Positions 6,688-13,467 of a DNA stretch of 17,189 bases are shown piece after piece. The translations under genes and the position numbers were made by a program. Origin of the DNA: Bog-756 sp043784065 (lineage in GTDB: Bacteria; Actinomycetota; Acidimicrobiia; Acidimicrobiales; RAAP-2); assembly GCA_043784065.1 (NCBI GenBank), contig JAYVYR010000051.1, forward strand, positions 1 through 17,189. The letters are read 5' to 3'. Below the pieces are notes generated by a model. That model was given only the letters and a program-made list of their open reading frames with translations. It made no database searches and was not told the DNA's origin. How positions within the stretch are numbered: the first letter of the stretch is position 1; every line of letters begins with the position of its first letter.

Positions 6688-7350
6688 GTGTCGAAGGAAA
6701 ACCAGGTAGCGACCACCCGAGATTTCTACGACGCAGCGGCGCGGAAATACGTCGAGTTCGTGGGCACCGACATCAGCGCGGCGACGGAAAGCCCTATTGA
6801 TCGATCGATACTCGTGGCCTTCATCGAGCTGATCAAGAGGCAAGCCATCAGTCGGGTCGTCGAAGTTGGTTGCGGACCCGGCCGAGTAGCGGCGTTCATG
6901 GCTGATCATGGTCTCGACGTCATCGGCGTGGACGTGTCCCGAGCGATGCTCGGCATCGCTCGCACCGCACATCCGCAAATCGAGTTCGAGGAAGGCCAAC
7001 TCGATGCCCTTCCCATCGAATCGGGAGTGCTCGCTGGTGCTATCTGCTGGTACTCGATCATTCATACACCCCCGGATCGGCTTGCCGAGTGCTTCGACGA
7101 GCTTGCCAGGGTCTTGATGCCGGGTGGCTATTTGCTCCTGGCGTTTCAGGCAGAAGGTGGACCAGTACACCGAGAAGATGCCTTCGGCACCCACCTGCCG
7201 CTCACCAGCTATCGACACAGCGTGAAACTGGTTGCCGACCGCCTGGAGGACACGGGTTTCACGATCTCCACCACGGTTCTCCGGGCACCCGAGCTGGAGC
7301 ACGAAACCACCTCGCAGGGATTCGTAGTCGCCACCCGCCATCGTCCGTAA
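6688..7350 (+). CDS. class I SAM-dependent methyltransferase
   Basis: A 220-aa methyltransferase with a Rossmann fold. Motif I is VVEVGCGPGRVA (residues 57-68) with the SAM-binding glycines. The acidic residue ending strand 2 is D82 (VIGVDVSRAML). Motif III/IV is AICWYSIIHTPPD, and the post-motif block is ELARVLMPGGYLLLAF. The N-terminus (FYDAAARKYVEFVG) is that of small-molecule methyltransferases of the UbiE/Methyltransf_11 type. The substrate is unknown. It lies between the tRNA-Pro gene and the tRNA remnant, divergent from the antitoxin gene, so it may have arrived with that segment. A GTG start is preceded by TAGCCT at six bases and no ribosome-binding site. Confidence 0.85.
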   Translation: MSKENQVATTRDFYDAAARKYVEFVGTDISAATESPIDRSILVAFIELIKRQAISRVVEVGCGPGRVAAFMADHGLDVIGVDVSRAMLGIARTAHPQIEFEEGQLDALPIESGVLAGAICWYSIIHTPPDRLAECFDELARVLMPGGYLLLAFQAEGGPVHREDAFGTHLPLTSYRHSVKLVADRLEDTGFTISTTVLRAPELEHETTSQGFVVATRHRP

Positions 7351-7596
7351 TCTCTCGGCCGTTGCCTCTTGAACCGGCGATTTGATTCGACGTTCACGGC
7401 GCCCATTCGGGAGTATCAGCACATCGATGGGCCAACCCAATGGCGAGCTCGAGGGCGCACTGGATCCAGACGAGGGCTCGGAAGGGGAAGTCGATTGCTC
7501 CAGCGGACACGAAGCGTACCCGGAAGGTAAATTACTTTGCAGATTCTTGCAGCAGTGCCCTTCGAGCAACCACCCTGGCTTCACGCGGGGATACCG

Positions 7597-7627
7597 CGGG
7601 GATGGAGGAATCCGCCTCACATCCCCG
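7597..7627 (-). terminator. stem-loop downstream of tRNA-Pro
   Basis: CGGGGATG (7597-7604) pairs with CATCCCCG (7620-7627). Inside it, GAGG pairs with CCTC, leaving a 1-base bulge and a 6-base loop. It begins 32 bases beyond the tRNA 3' end on the minus strand. The 306 bases from 7351 to 7656 hold nothing else recognisable. It is a strong stem but has no T-run. Confidence 0.4.
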
Positions 7628-7658
7628 GGCGCCCGTAAGCGCCTGACCTGCACCTCCG

Positions 7659-7736
7659 TGGTCGGGCTGCCGGGATTCGAACCCGGGACCTCTTGACCCC
7701 CAGTCAAGCGCGCTAACCAAGCTGCGCCACAGCCCG
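7659..7736 (-). tRNA. tRNA-Pro(GGG)
   Basis: A full cloverleaf is visible on the minus strand. The acceptor stem CGGGCTG/CAGCCCG is perfect. The D-arm is GCGC-AGCTTGGTTA-GCGC, and the anticodon stem is CTTGA/TCAAG around loop CTGGGGG, giving anticodon GGG. The T-arm is CCGGG-TTCGAAT-CCCGG, and the discriminator is A. The CCA end is encoded (7659-7661). The tRNA body without CCA is 75 bases. Its 3' end is duplicated at 5887-5926, which marks it as a probable integration target. Confidence 0.95.
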
Positions 7737-7911
7737 TGGTGTGGATACTGCCCCGACCTGGACTCCGTCGAGCGCCGTCTCAAGACGTCATGCTCCCAAC
7801 GGTCGAATCGATCCCTGGGAGACTTCGAAACTCGGGAAGGAACTGCAATGTTGAGGCCAGGTCAGCCGCTACAACTCGGGCCGACTACGCCCCGCTGCAG
7901 CAGGGGTCACA

Positions 7912-8709
7912 CTACCCCACGGGTCGTGCCAACCGCACCAATCGATGGTCAGGCGTGAACAGGCGGCGGGCCAGACCAAGACTCATCGTGGCCGCTGTGG
8001 TGGCGACTGCACCGAGGATCAGGAACATGACAGCCGCCTGCACGAGGACCGCTTGGAGCGGTTTTACGCCCGCCAGAATGAGTCCGGTCATCGCTCCCGG
8101 TAAAAAGACGATCCCGACCGCCTTGGTCGCCTCGATCTGCGTGATCATCGCGGTGCGAAGAGCATCCCTGACGTAGGGTCGGGAGGCTTCTTTCGACGAG
8201 AGTCCGAGGGCGAGGCGGGCCTCGACCTCGGCCCGCTTGTCGGTCAGCTCGCCGACGACCCTTCGGGCGGCAACGACCGTACCGGTCAAGGAGTTGCCGA
8301 TCACCATCCCGGCCAGTGGGATAAGTGTCCGGGCATTGAGCGGAAAGATCCCGAATCCGAAGAGCACGGTCAGACTCACCGATGTCGCCACCGCGAGGGA
8401 CATCAGCGAGAGCCGCAGGGCTCCAGGAACCTCGGGAGCGCGACGCCGGATGGTGTCGGCGGCGAAACCGATCATGAAGACAACCCACAACCAGGAGACC
8501 GCAAGTGGCACGTGCGGACTGAGGACGACGCCGAGTACCGCTCCTACAGCCAGGAGCTGAACAATGGCCCTCGCTGAGGCCCAGACCAAGGAGCGTTCCA
8601 GATCGAGGTGCTGCCACAGCGAGATCGCCACGGCGATTCCGACCAGGGCCAACGACGCCACCAGCCCCACCCAACTGACATATCCCGTTGTCACGCTCGA
8701 TGCAATCAC
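7912..8709 (-). CDS. fetB: FetB-type ABC transporter permease (UPF0014)
   Basis: A 265-aa integral membrane protein of the UPF0014 family, the permease of the FetAB exporter. In Escherichia coli FetAB lowers cytoplasmic iron and protects against peroxide. Several hydrophobic helices are visible, among them VGLVASLALVGIAVAISL, IVQLLAVGAVLGVVL and AVLVQAAVMFLILGAVA. The most conserved block is LIPLAGMVIGNSLTG, followed by the family segment ARLALG with A-x-R-x-x-V-R-D-A-L-R-x-A-x-x (about residues 165-190), where the ATPase is thought to dock. The GTG start overlaps the ATPase stop by four bases, so the pair is translationally coupled. The metal specificity is inferred from the family only. Confidence 0.88.
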   Translation of the reverse strand: MIASSVTTGYVSWVGLVASLALVGIAVAISLWQHLDLERSLVWASARAIVQLLAVGAVLGVVLSPHVPLAVSWLWVVFMIGFAADTIRRRAPEVPGALRLSLMSLAVATSVSLTVLFGFGIFPLNARTLIPLAGMVIGNSLTGTVVAARRVVGELTDKRAEVEARLALGLSSKEASRPYVRDALRTAMITQIEATKAVGIVFLPGAMTGLILAGVKPLQAVLVQAAVMFLILGAVATTAATMSLGLARRLFTPDHRLVRLARPVG

Positions 8710-9425
8710 GGCGCCTCTCTTCCGTCAGCCGTGTCTGAATCTATTTCACTAGCGAAGTACTCGGTGGCTCGGCCACCGACGACGACCTCACCTTCCATCA
8801 GCACGACGCGATCGTCAGCGATCCGCCGCACTTGAGCCAGATCGTGGCTCACCCAGATCAGCGTCAGGCCCGATGCGACGAGTTCGGCGCTCAACCGCTC
8901 GAGTGTTCTGGTTGCCCCATCGTCGAGCGAGGATGTCGGTTCGTCCATCAAGAGGACTTCTGGTCGGGTAATCAGCGTTCGGGCGAGACAGGCTCGCTGT
9001 GCCTCCCCACCGGAAAGTTGATCTGCAGGGTGGTCCAACCACGAAGCAGGCAGCCCGACCAAGGTCAATACCTCCTCGCACGCTGAGTCGGACGCAGGGC
9101 CAGCTACCAGGAAGTTGTCGTGCAGACTCCCGGCGAACAATGTTGGGCGCTGGAAGACCATTCCGACGCGTCGACGTAGCGCCATTGGATCCAGGTTTGC
9201 AACGTCGTCACCCCGGAACCGCACGGTTCCGCTCGTCGGGACCTCTAACCTGTTGCACATGCGAAGCAGCGTGGTCTTGCCTGCGCCCGAAGGTCCGGTC
9301 AGCACGGTGATCCGGCCTCCCAGGATCGACAAGGAGATGCCCCTGACGACAGTGACATCGCCGAACCGCACGGAAACCTGCTCGAACCCGAAGACCGGTG
9401 AGTTTCCTCCTGACGGCTCGACCAT
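8706..9425 (-). CDS. fetA: FetA-type ABC transporter ATP-binding protein
   Basis: A 239-aa ABC ATPase of standard length. The Walker A motif is GPSGAGKTT (residues 44-52), the Q-loop is VFQRPTLF, the signature is LSGGEAQR (137-144), Walker B is VLLMDEPTSSLD (158-168), and the switch histidine is in WVSHD (H194). The overlap with a UPF0014 permease identifies it as the energy subunit of a FetAB-like metal exporter. The start is taken as ATG at 9425. On the minus strand CAGAAT ends six bases before this ATG, and there is no ribosome-binding site, consistent with a leaderless transcript. An upstream extension to 9557 is Arg/Gly-rich and unlike the family. A TetR-like regulator is divergently encoded 150 bases away. 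Confidence 0.88.
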   Translation of the reverse strand: MVEPSGGNSPVFGFEQVSVRFGDVTVVRGISLSILGGRITVLTGPSGAGKTTLLRMCNRLEVPTSGTVRFRGDDVANLDPMALRRRVGMVFQRPTLFAGSLHDNFLVAGPASDSACEEVLTLVGLPASWLDHPADQLSGGEAQRACLARTLITRPEVLLMDEPTSSLDDGATRTLERLSAELVASGLTLIWVSHDLAQVRRIADDRVVLMEGEVVVGGRATEYFASEIDSDTADGREAP

Positions 9426-9431
9426 GGCGCC

Positions 9432-9437
9432 ATTCTG
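9432..9437 (-). promoter_or_regulatory. -10 element for the FetAB operon
   Basis: CAGAAT on the minus strand, six bases from ATG at 9425. It is a near match to TANNNT. A weak -35 (TTCCGA, 9456-9461) overlaps a GGAAC/GTTCC inverted element. Confidence 0.4.
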
Positions 9438-9440
9438 GCC

Positions 9441-9520
9441 GTTCCCGCCGGCGCCTCGGAACACACCACCCTCGTTCCGGCGACAGGGACCGCGATGACG
9501 CCGTCCCATCCGATAGGAAC
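9441..9520. promoter_or_regulatory. cluster of GTTCC/GGAAC half-sites in a divergent promoter region
   Basis: GTTCC occurs at 9441-9445 and 9474-9478, and its complement GGAAC at 9458-9462 and 9516-9520. The order is alternating, and the first three are 16-17 bases apart. The cluster lies between fetA and the TetR-like gene, so it may be the binding region of that regulator. Five-base matches are short, and chance cannot be excluded. Confidence 0.3.
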
Positions 9521-9560
9521 GCCCCAGACAGCGACGCCGGGCAGGCGTTGTCACCACCTG

Positions 9561-9566
9561 TAGCCT
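9561..9566 (+). promoter_or_regulatory. -10 element for the TetR-like gene
   Basis: TAGCCT ends nine bases before ATG at 9576. It is the same hexamer as that before the methyltransferase gene and ispH, with slightly longer spacing. No good -35 is seen. Confidence 0.35.
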
Positions 9567-9575
9567 GACGGCAGG

Positions 9576-10379
9576 ATGCCCGCAGCCCCGTACCTCTCCA
9601 CCAGCTCCTACTCGGTCGAACCCAAGGTGCGCCGTTCCCGTGAGGAGCTCCGCGAACTGATCTTGGATGCCGGACGTGACGTCCTACGGTCCGAGGGGCT
9701 GGGTAGTGGGGCGGAGCACCTGACCTTCAAGCGGGTGCTGGCCCACGTCGAGGCCACTCAGGGGATCCGGATCACCAATGCATCGGTCATCCGTCGCATC
9801 TGGGACAACCAGAACGAGTTCCAGCTCGAGGTGATCGGCTCCATCGTGAATGCCCAAGGCGATCTCGAGGTGGTCGCCACAAGCAGCGCTTTCGATGAGG
9901 CACTAGCCGTCTTAGACCTCACCACACCTGAACTTCGGCGGGCATCACTAGGCGAGCTCATCCGCGCGAGCTGCGCCGGGTACATCGAGTCGGCCTCGAC
10001 GTCGAACGCCGCAATCCAGATGGCACTGGCTACCTACATCTCCGCCAACCTCCACACTTCGGCGGGTTCGTCGCTCATCAAGCCGTTCCAGACCGTCAAC
10101 GACCGGCTCACGGGCGAGTACATGGAGCTCTGCAGGTCTGGGCTGGACTTGGTCGGATGGCGGATCAAGCCCGGACTGTCCCTTGAAGACGGTGCTGCCA
10201 CCATCTCTGCGCTGGCGGAGGGTGTGCTCATGCGAATGGTGGCCGAGCCCGGGGTCCTGGCCTTGATTCCCCAGGTCCGGTTGATGGACGGGGTGACTGT
10301 CGAGTGGACCCTCCTGGCCATCGGGATGAATCAAATTGTTGATTTTTTCGCCGAGGCCGACCCGGATCGAATCCTCTGA
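9576..10379 (+). CDS. TetR-like transcriptional regulator
   Basis: A 267-aa putative regulator. Residues 20-90 resemble a TetR N-terminal domain: a first helix REELRELILDAGRDVLRSEGL, then LTFKRVLAHVEATQGIRITNASVIRRIWDNQNEFQLEVI in outline. There RRIWDNQNEFQLEV takes the place of the usual Y-x-x-F-x-x-K-x-x-L-x-x-A. The helix-turn-helix is longer and more divergent than in typical TetR proteins. The C-terminal 180 residues are helical and probably form the dimer and ligand domain; no ligand can be named. ATG at 9576 follows TAGCCT and lacks a ribosome-binding site. Its divergent position next to fetAB makes that operon a candidate target. Confidence 0.68.
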   Translation: MPAAPYLSTSSYSVEPKVRRSREELRELILDAGRDVLRSEGLGSGAEHLTFKRVLAHVEATQGIRITNASVIRRIWDNQNEFQLEVIGSIVNAQGDLEVVATSSAFDEALAVLDLTTPELRRASLGELIRASCAGYIESASTSNAAIQMALATYISANLHTSAGSSLIKPFQTVNDRLTGEYMELCRSGLDLVGWRIKPGLSLEDGAATISALAEGVLMRMVAEPGVLALIPQVRLMDGVTVEWTLLAIGMNQIVDFFAEADPDRIL

Positions 10380-10437
10380 TTGCTCAACTGAACCGTCATG
10401 TCCATCACTCGTGAAGGGTCATGGTCGATAGCGCTCC

Positions 10438-11091
10438 TCAATGTCGCCCTATCGATGCGTACTCGATCACTCGGGTCATAGTGGCGTCCGATGCTTTGGC
10501 CACCGAACCCGAGTCGATGTGCGGCGTCGGGTCGTATTCGATCATCAGCTGGGCTGCTTCGGCGGCGGTGCGGTCGACCAGAAGTTCCACCAGCCGCAAG
10601 GCCATGTCGATTCCGCTCGATACCCCTGCCGCTGTCACGAGCCGCTGGTCGAGGTGCTCGACCACCCGGTCAGCAACCGCGGTCACGCCGAATTTCTCGA
10701 GGTCAGCGTAGGTCGACCAGTGGGTAGTAGCGGTCAGGCCAGTCAAGAGCCCCGCCGCCGCCAACACCAGTGATCCGGTGCACACCGACGTGGTCCAGGT
10801 GGTCGTGGTGTGCACTTGGCGCACCCAGTCGAGGACCCGCTCGTCTTCCTCGAGGATACGGGTGCCGAAACCACCGGGAAAGACCAGAACGTCCGGCTGC
10901 GGGACCTCGTCAAAGGTTGCATCCCGGAGGATGCCAAGCATGCCATTTTCGCTACGCACCTCGCCCCGTTCGTGGCCCACGAACACCACGTCGATGGTTG
11001 GTATCCGCTGGAGGACCTCGTAGGGTCCGATGGCGTCGAGGGCGGTGAACCTGTCGAATAGAGGGATGGCGACCGTGGTCTGATCCGTCAT
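10438..11091 (-). CDS. DJ-1/PfpI-family protein
   Basis: A 217-aa protein of the DJ-1/PfpI superfamily, subgroup of isonitrile hydratase-like and GlxA N-terminal domains. Conserved elements are AIPLFDRFTALDAIGPYEVL with the active-site glutamate, VLVFPGGFGT, and the nucleophile elbow SVCTGSLVLAAAGLL with the cysteine. THWSTY and GVSSGIDMALRLVE follow, as in the family. Members include hydratases, glyoxalases and proteins of unknown chemistry; which applies is not visible. ATG at 11091 has GGAAAGG about seven bases upstream. It overlaps the preceding regulator stop by four bases (ATGA), so its expression is likely coupled to that gene. Confidence 0.85.
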   Translation of the reverse strand: MTDQTTVAIPLFDRFTALDAIGPYEVLQRIPTIDVVFVGHERGEVRSENGMLGILRDATFDEVPQPDVLVFPGGFGTRILEEDERVLDWVRQVHTTTTWTTSVCTGSLVLAAAGLLTGLTATTHWSTYADLEKFGVTAVADRVVEHLDQRLVTAAGVSSGIDMALRLVELLVDRTAAEAAQLMIEYDPTPHIDSGSVAKASDATMTRVIEYASIGRH

Positions 11092-12090
11092 GCTGAGGCC
11101 TTTCCGGTAGATGAAGATGTGGTGTTGGTGGTGAACCGACGCCGGTAGGCGTCTGGACTCGTGCGCAGACGCCGGGGAAAAGTGCGGCGCAGGGTTTCGG
11201 TGCTGCCGAAGCCACATCGGGTGGCGATGACATCGAGCGTGTCGACTGTCGACTCGAGCTCGCGCCGGGCGGCCTCGGTGCGCACGCGTTCGACGAATCG
11301 ACTCGGGGTCTCCCCCACCTCGGCGGTGAACACCCGGGTGAAGTGGCGCTCGGACAGGGCGGCCGACTCGGCCATCGCCGTCACGCAGTGGTCGCCCGCG
11401 GGTGTCGCCTCGACACGGGCCTGTGCCTCCCGCACCGGCGAGCGCTCGGCTCGCCGCACCCATACCGGCGTCGCGAACTGAGTCTGGCCACCCTGTCGAT
11501 GGAGGAACATGACCAACCATCGGGCGATTAGCTGCGAGACGTCGGTACCCAGGTCGTCCTCGACCAGAGCCAGGGCCAGGTCGATTCCAGCGGTCACTCC
11601 GGCGCTCGACCAGACGTTGCCGTCGCGGAGATAGATCGGATCGGCATCGACTTCGACGTCGGGGTACTCCATGGCCAACTGTTCGGCCCGGGCCCAGTGG
11701 GTGGTTGCCCTCCGTCCATCCAGCAGTCCGGCCTCGGCGGCCAGAAACGCCCCGGAACACACGGTAGCGATCCGACGAGACCGGCCTGCCGTGCAGTGGA
11801 TCCACTCGACCAGTCCCCGGTCGTGGCGCGCTCTCTACGCCCTGGCCCCCTGGAACGAGCAGGGCATCGAGTTGGGTCGTCGGCCCAGGCGGGGCCGAGC
11901 CGACCAGGACGATACCGCTGTCCGTTGTGACGTGGCCGGCCTCGGCCGCCACCACGGAGACGTCATAGCCGGCATCGATGCCGTAGGCGGCTGCGGCCCG
12001 CCGGGCCCCGGCAAATACCTCGAACGGACCGGTCACATCGAGAGATTGAACTCCGGGGTACGCCATGACGGCGACCGGTCGGGTATGCAT
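11088..12090 (-). pseudogene. GlxA-type AraC regulator with a frameshift
   Basis: The N-terminal DJ-1-like domain is in one frame from 12090 (VMAYPGVQSLDVTGPFEVF, then LDALLVPGGQGVE). Homology then jumps frame: RARHDRGLVEWIH and ATVCSGAFLAAEAGLLDG continue in the second frame to a C-terminal AraC helix-turn-helix pair (AALSERHFTRVFTAEVGETP and DVIATRCGFGSTETLRRTF) ending at 11088. Adding two bases at the AG repeat near 11831-11836 restores one 334-residue frame, a normal GlxA-family length. Such regulators sense small molecules through the DJ-1 domain. The unshifted frame stays open by chance and runs into the downstream DJ-1 gene, so automatic calling would give a false 557-aa fusion. ATG at 12090 is supported by a -35/-10 pair upstream. 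Genuine mutation and sequencing error are both possible. Confidence 0.78.
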
Positions 12091-12096
12091 CGAGCC

Positions 12097-12125
12097 ATGG
12101 TGACCTGCCACGCCAATGGCGTCAA
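12097..12125 (-). promoter_or_regulatory. promoter of the GlxA-type regulator with an overlapping dyad
   Basis: On the minus strand, TTGACG (12120-12125) is separated by 17 bases from CACCAT (12097-12102), which ends six bases before ATG at 12090. A 13-bp dyad, ACGCCA-A-TGGCGT (12110-12122), covers the spacer and overlaps the -35, a repressor-type position. Two tandem copies of ATGCCACAG (12125-12142) abut the -35. Confidence 0.5.
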
Positions 12126-12270
12126 TGCCACAGATGCCACAGATACCGCCATGGTCACTTCGGCGCTGGCTGGACCTCTGAACCCTGACCGCAAACCGCG
12201 GACGAGTCTCGTACTGCCGGGACCCAGGTGGCAGTGGCGGACGAGCACAGGCCGGGCTCGCGGGGACGGC

Positions 12271-13275
12271 TTACAACTTGGCGAGCTTGGCCACAATGAG
12301 GCCGCCGATGAAGTTGTAGCCCTTGGTGTTGGCGTGGATGTCGCCGAAGGTCGAGGGATTGCAGTACCAGGTGATCGTGCACACTTCTACGACAGGAGCC
12401 GGAACTCCTGTGCCGAATCCCGGCAGCTTGCCCTTGGGGCCGGTGTAGGCGAAGGACGTGCTGTCGAACGATCCGGTGTCATCGCCAGCGGTGGCAGCGC
12501 CGTAGCGGGCACTCGTCACATTGACGAAGGCACCTCGGGGGACTCCGGTGTAGGCAGTGTTCAACGCCGGATTGATGAGGACATCGAAGGCGAGTTTGGA
12601 CAGGACGGCAAGCGACTTGTTGGTCGCGCCCACCGGAGCCACATAGTCACCGAGTAGGACATCGGGGTAGGTGATGCCGACGATGTGAGCGGCCGTGTCC
12701 CCGTTGGTGGCCAGGGCCGAATCCAGCTGGGTGACCAGGCTCGTCACGTTGGTCTTGATGGTGGCCGTCGCAGCGGATACGCAACCGACAGGGTCGTGGT
12801 TGGAGGCGCAACTCGTGACGTCGTTGCCACTGATGGACACGGTGACGAGTTTGACGTTGCCTGTGTTGGTCGGTGCTGCGATGTAGGCGAGGACGGCCTG
12901 GACCTGGCTGGACGTCGGGTAAGGAACAGCGTCAGTGGCGGCCGAAGCGTTGGCCGGGCAGCCGATCTGCGTGAAGAGCGATCCGGTGGTGGCACCGCCG
13001 CAGCCGAAGTTCTCGAGCTGGTACTGCTTCTTCTTGGCCACATATCCGGTGAAGCCCGCCGTATTGCCGAGCGCCGAGTTCTGGTAGCCCACCGAGTACG
13101 AGTCGCCCATCGAGATGTAGATCGGATTGGCCGCCTTGGCCGCCTTGGCCGGCTTGGCCGGCTTGGCGGCTTTGGCCGCAGTTGAGACACCTGGCGCTGC
13201 AAGCAGGCCGAAGGCGACCAGGCTGGCGGCCGTGGCCCCAGCAATGGCAAGACAGTTACGTAGACGACGATGCAC
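12271..13275 (-). CDS. secreted SGNH/GDSL hydrolase
   Basis: A 334-aa exported esterase/lipase-type enzyme. Residues 1-33 are a Sec signal peptide, and a Lys/Ala/Pro-rich linker follows (34-49). SGNH blocks are then seen in order: GDSYS with nucleophile S59, GCGGATT (91-97), SGND (149-152), and DIHANTKGY near the C-terminus with catalytic H314. Six or more cysteines in the mature part suggest disulfides. The family hydrolyses lipid, acyl or carbohydrate esters; the substrate here is unknown. The GTG start at 13275 is fixed by AGGAG seven bases upstream; the frame is open further up to 13365, but that region is the promoter and leader. Transcription is probably independent of its neighbours. 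Confidence 0.88.
   Translation of the reverse strand: MHRRLRNCLAIAGATAASLVAFGLLAAPGVSTAAKAAKPAKPAKAAKAANPIYISMGDSYSVGYQNSALGNTAGFTGYVAKKKQYQLENFGCGGATTGSLFTQIGCPANASAATDAVPYPTSSQVQAVLAYIAAPTNTGNVKLVTVSISGNDVTSCASNHDPVGCVSAATATIKTNVTSLVTQLDSALATNGDTAAHIVGITYPDVLLGDYVAPVGATNKSLAVLSKLAFDVLINPALNTAYTGVPRGAFVNVTSARYGAATAGDDTGSFDSTSFAYTGPKGKLPGFGTGVPAPVVEVCTITWYCNPSTFGDIHANTKGYNFIGGLIVAKLAKL
13131..13176 (-). repeat. 9-bp tandem repeat encoding the Lys/Ala/Pro linker
   Basis: About five imperfect copies of a 9-bp unit (CCGCCTTGG or CCGGCTTGG on the plus strand) encode the repeated Ala-Lys-Pro/Ala triplets just after the signal peptide of the SGNH hydrolase. Such in-frame repeats can change length by slippage without shifting frame. 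Confidence 0.65.
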
Positions 13276-13299
13276 GGTGGTACTCCTGGAAGTAGAGCT

Positions 13300-13316
13300 G
13301 TAGTTCGTGGAACTAC
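13300..13316 (-). other. hairpin in the 5' leader of the SGNH hydrolase gene
   Basis: GTAGTTC (13300-13306) and GAACTAC (13310-13316) form a perfect 7-bp stem with a 3-base loop. It lies 25-41 bases before the GTG start and upstream of the ribosome-binding site. It may stabilise the mRNA or bind a regulator; a role is not shown. Confidence 0.45.
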
Positions 13317-13354
13317 TGGGCCGCGTGAAACTAGCCCAACCGGGTGGCTTGCCG

Positions 13355-13382
13355 ATCATCGACACAATCTCGTCACAGTCAA
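13355..13382 (-). promoter_or_regulatory. promoter of the SGNH hydrolase gene
   Basis: On the minus strand, TTGACT (13377-13382) and GATGAT (13355-13360) are 16 bases apart. This would give a leader of about 70 bases containing the hairpin and the AGGAG ribosome-binding site. Confidence 0.45.
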
Positions 13383-13467
13383 CGCATTGTCACGCGTGCG
13401 CACCGACGGGCCGTGGAGAAAGGACCGGGATCAGTAGGAGCCTCACGCAGACGGGCTCGAGCCTCGC

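Noticed and set aside
6574..7707. 377-aa open frame on the minus strand
   Set aside because: It lies antisense to the methyltransferase gene and runs into the tRNA-Pro gene. No family features; it is a shadow of the real genes.
7793..7821. CTCCCA/TGGGAG inverted repeat as terminator of fetB
   Set aside because: Only six paired bases with a 17-base loop, about 90 bases past the stop codon and without a T-run. Too weak to list as a feature.
10438..12111. A single 557-aa fusion protein on the minus strand
   Set aside because: Only the two ends show family character. The middle is Arg/Pro/Gly-rich nonsense, while the other frame over the same bases encodes a typical cysteine elbow and AraC domain.
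13131..13180. CRISPR-like or satellite repeat
   Set aside because: The 9-bp units are contiguous, without spacers, and stay in the SGNH hydrolase reading frame, so they are a coding linker. No CRISPR array was seen anywhere in the window.
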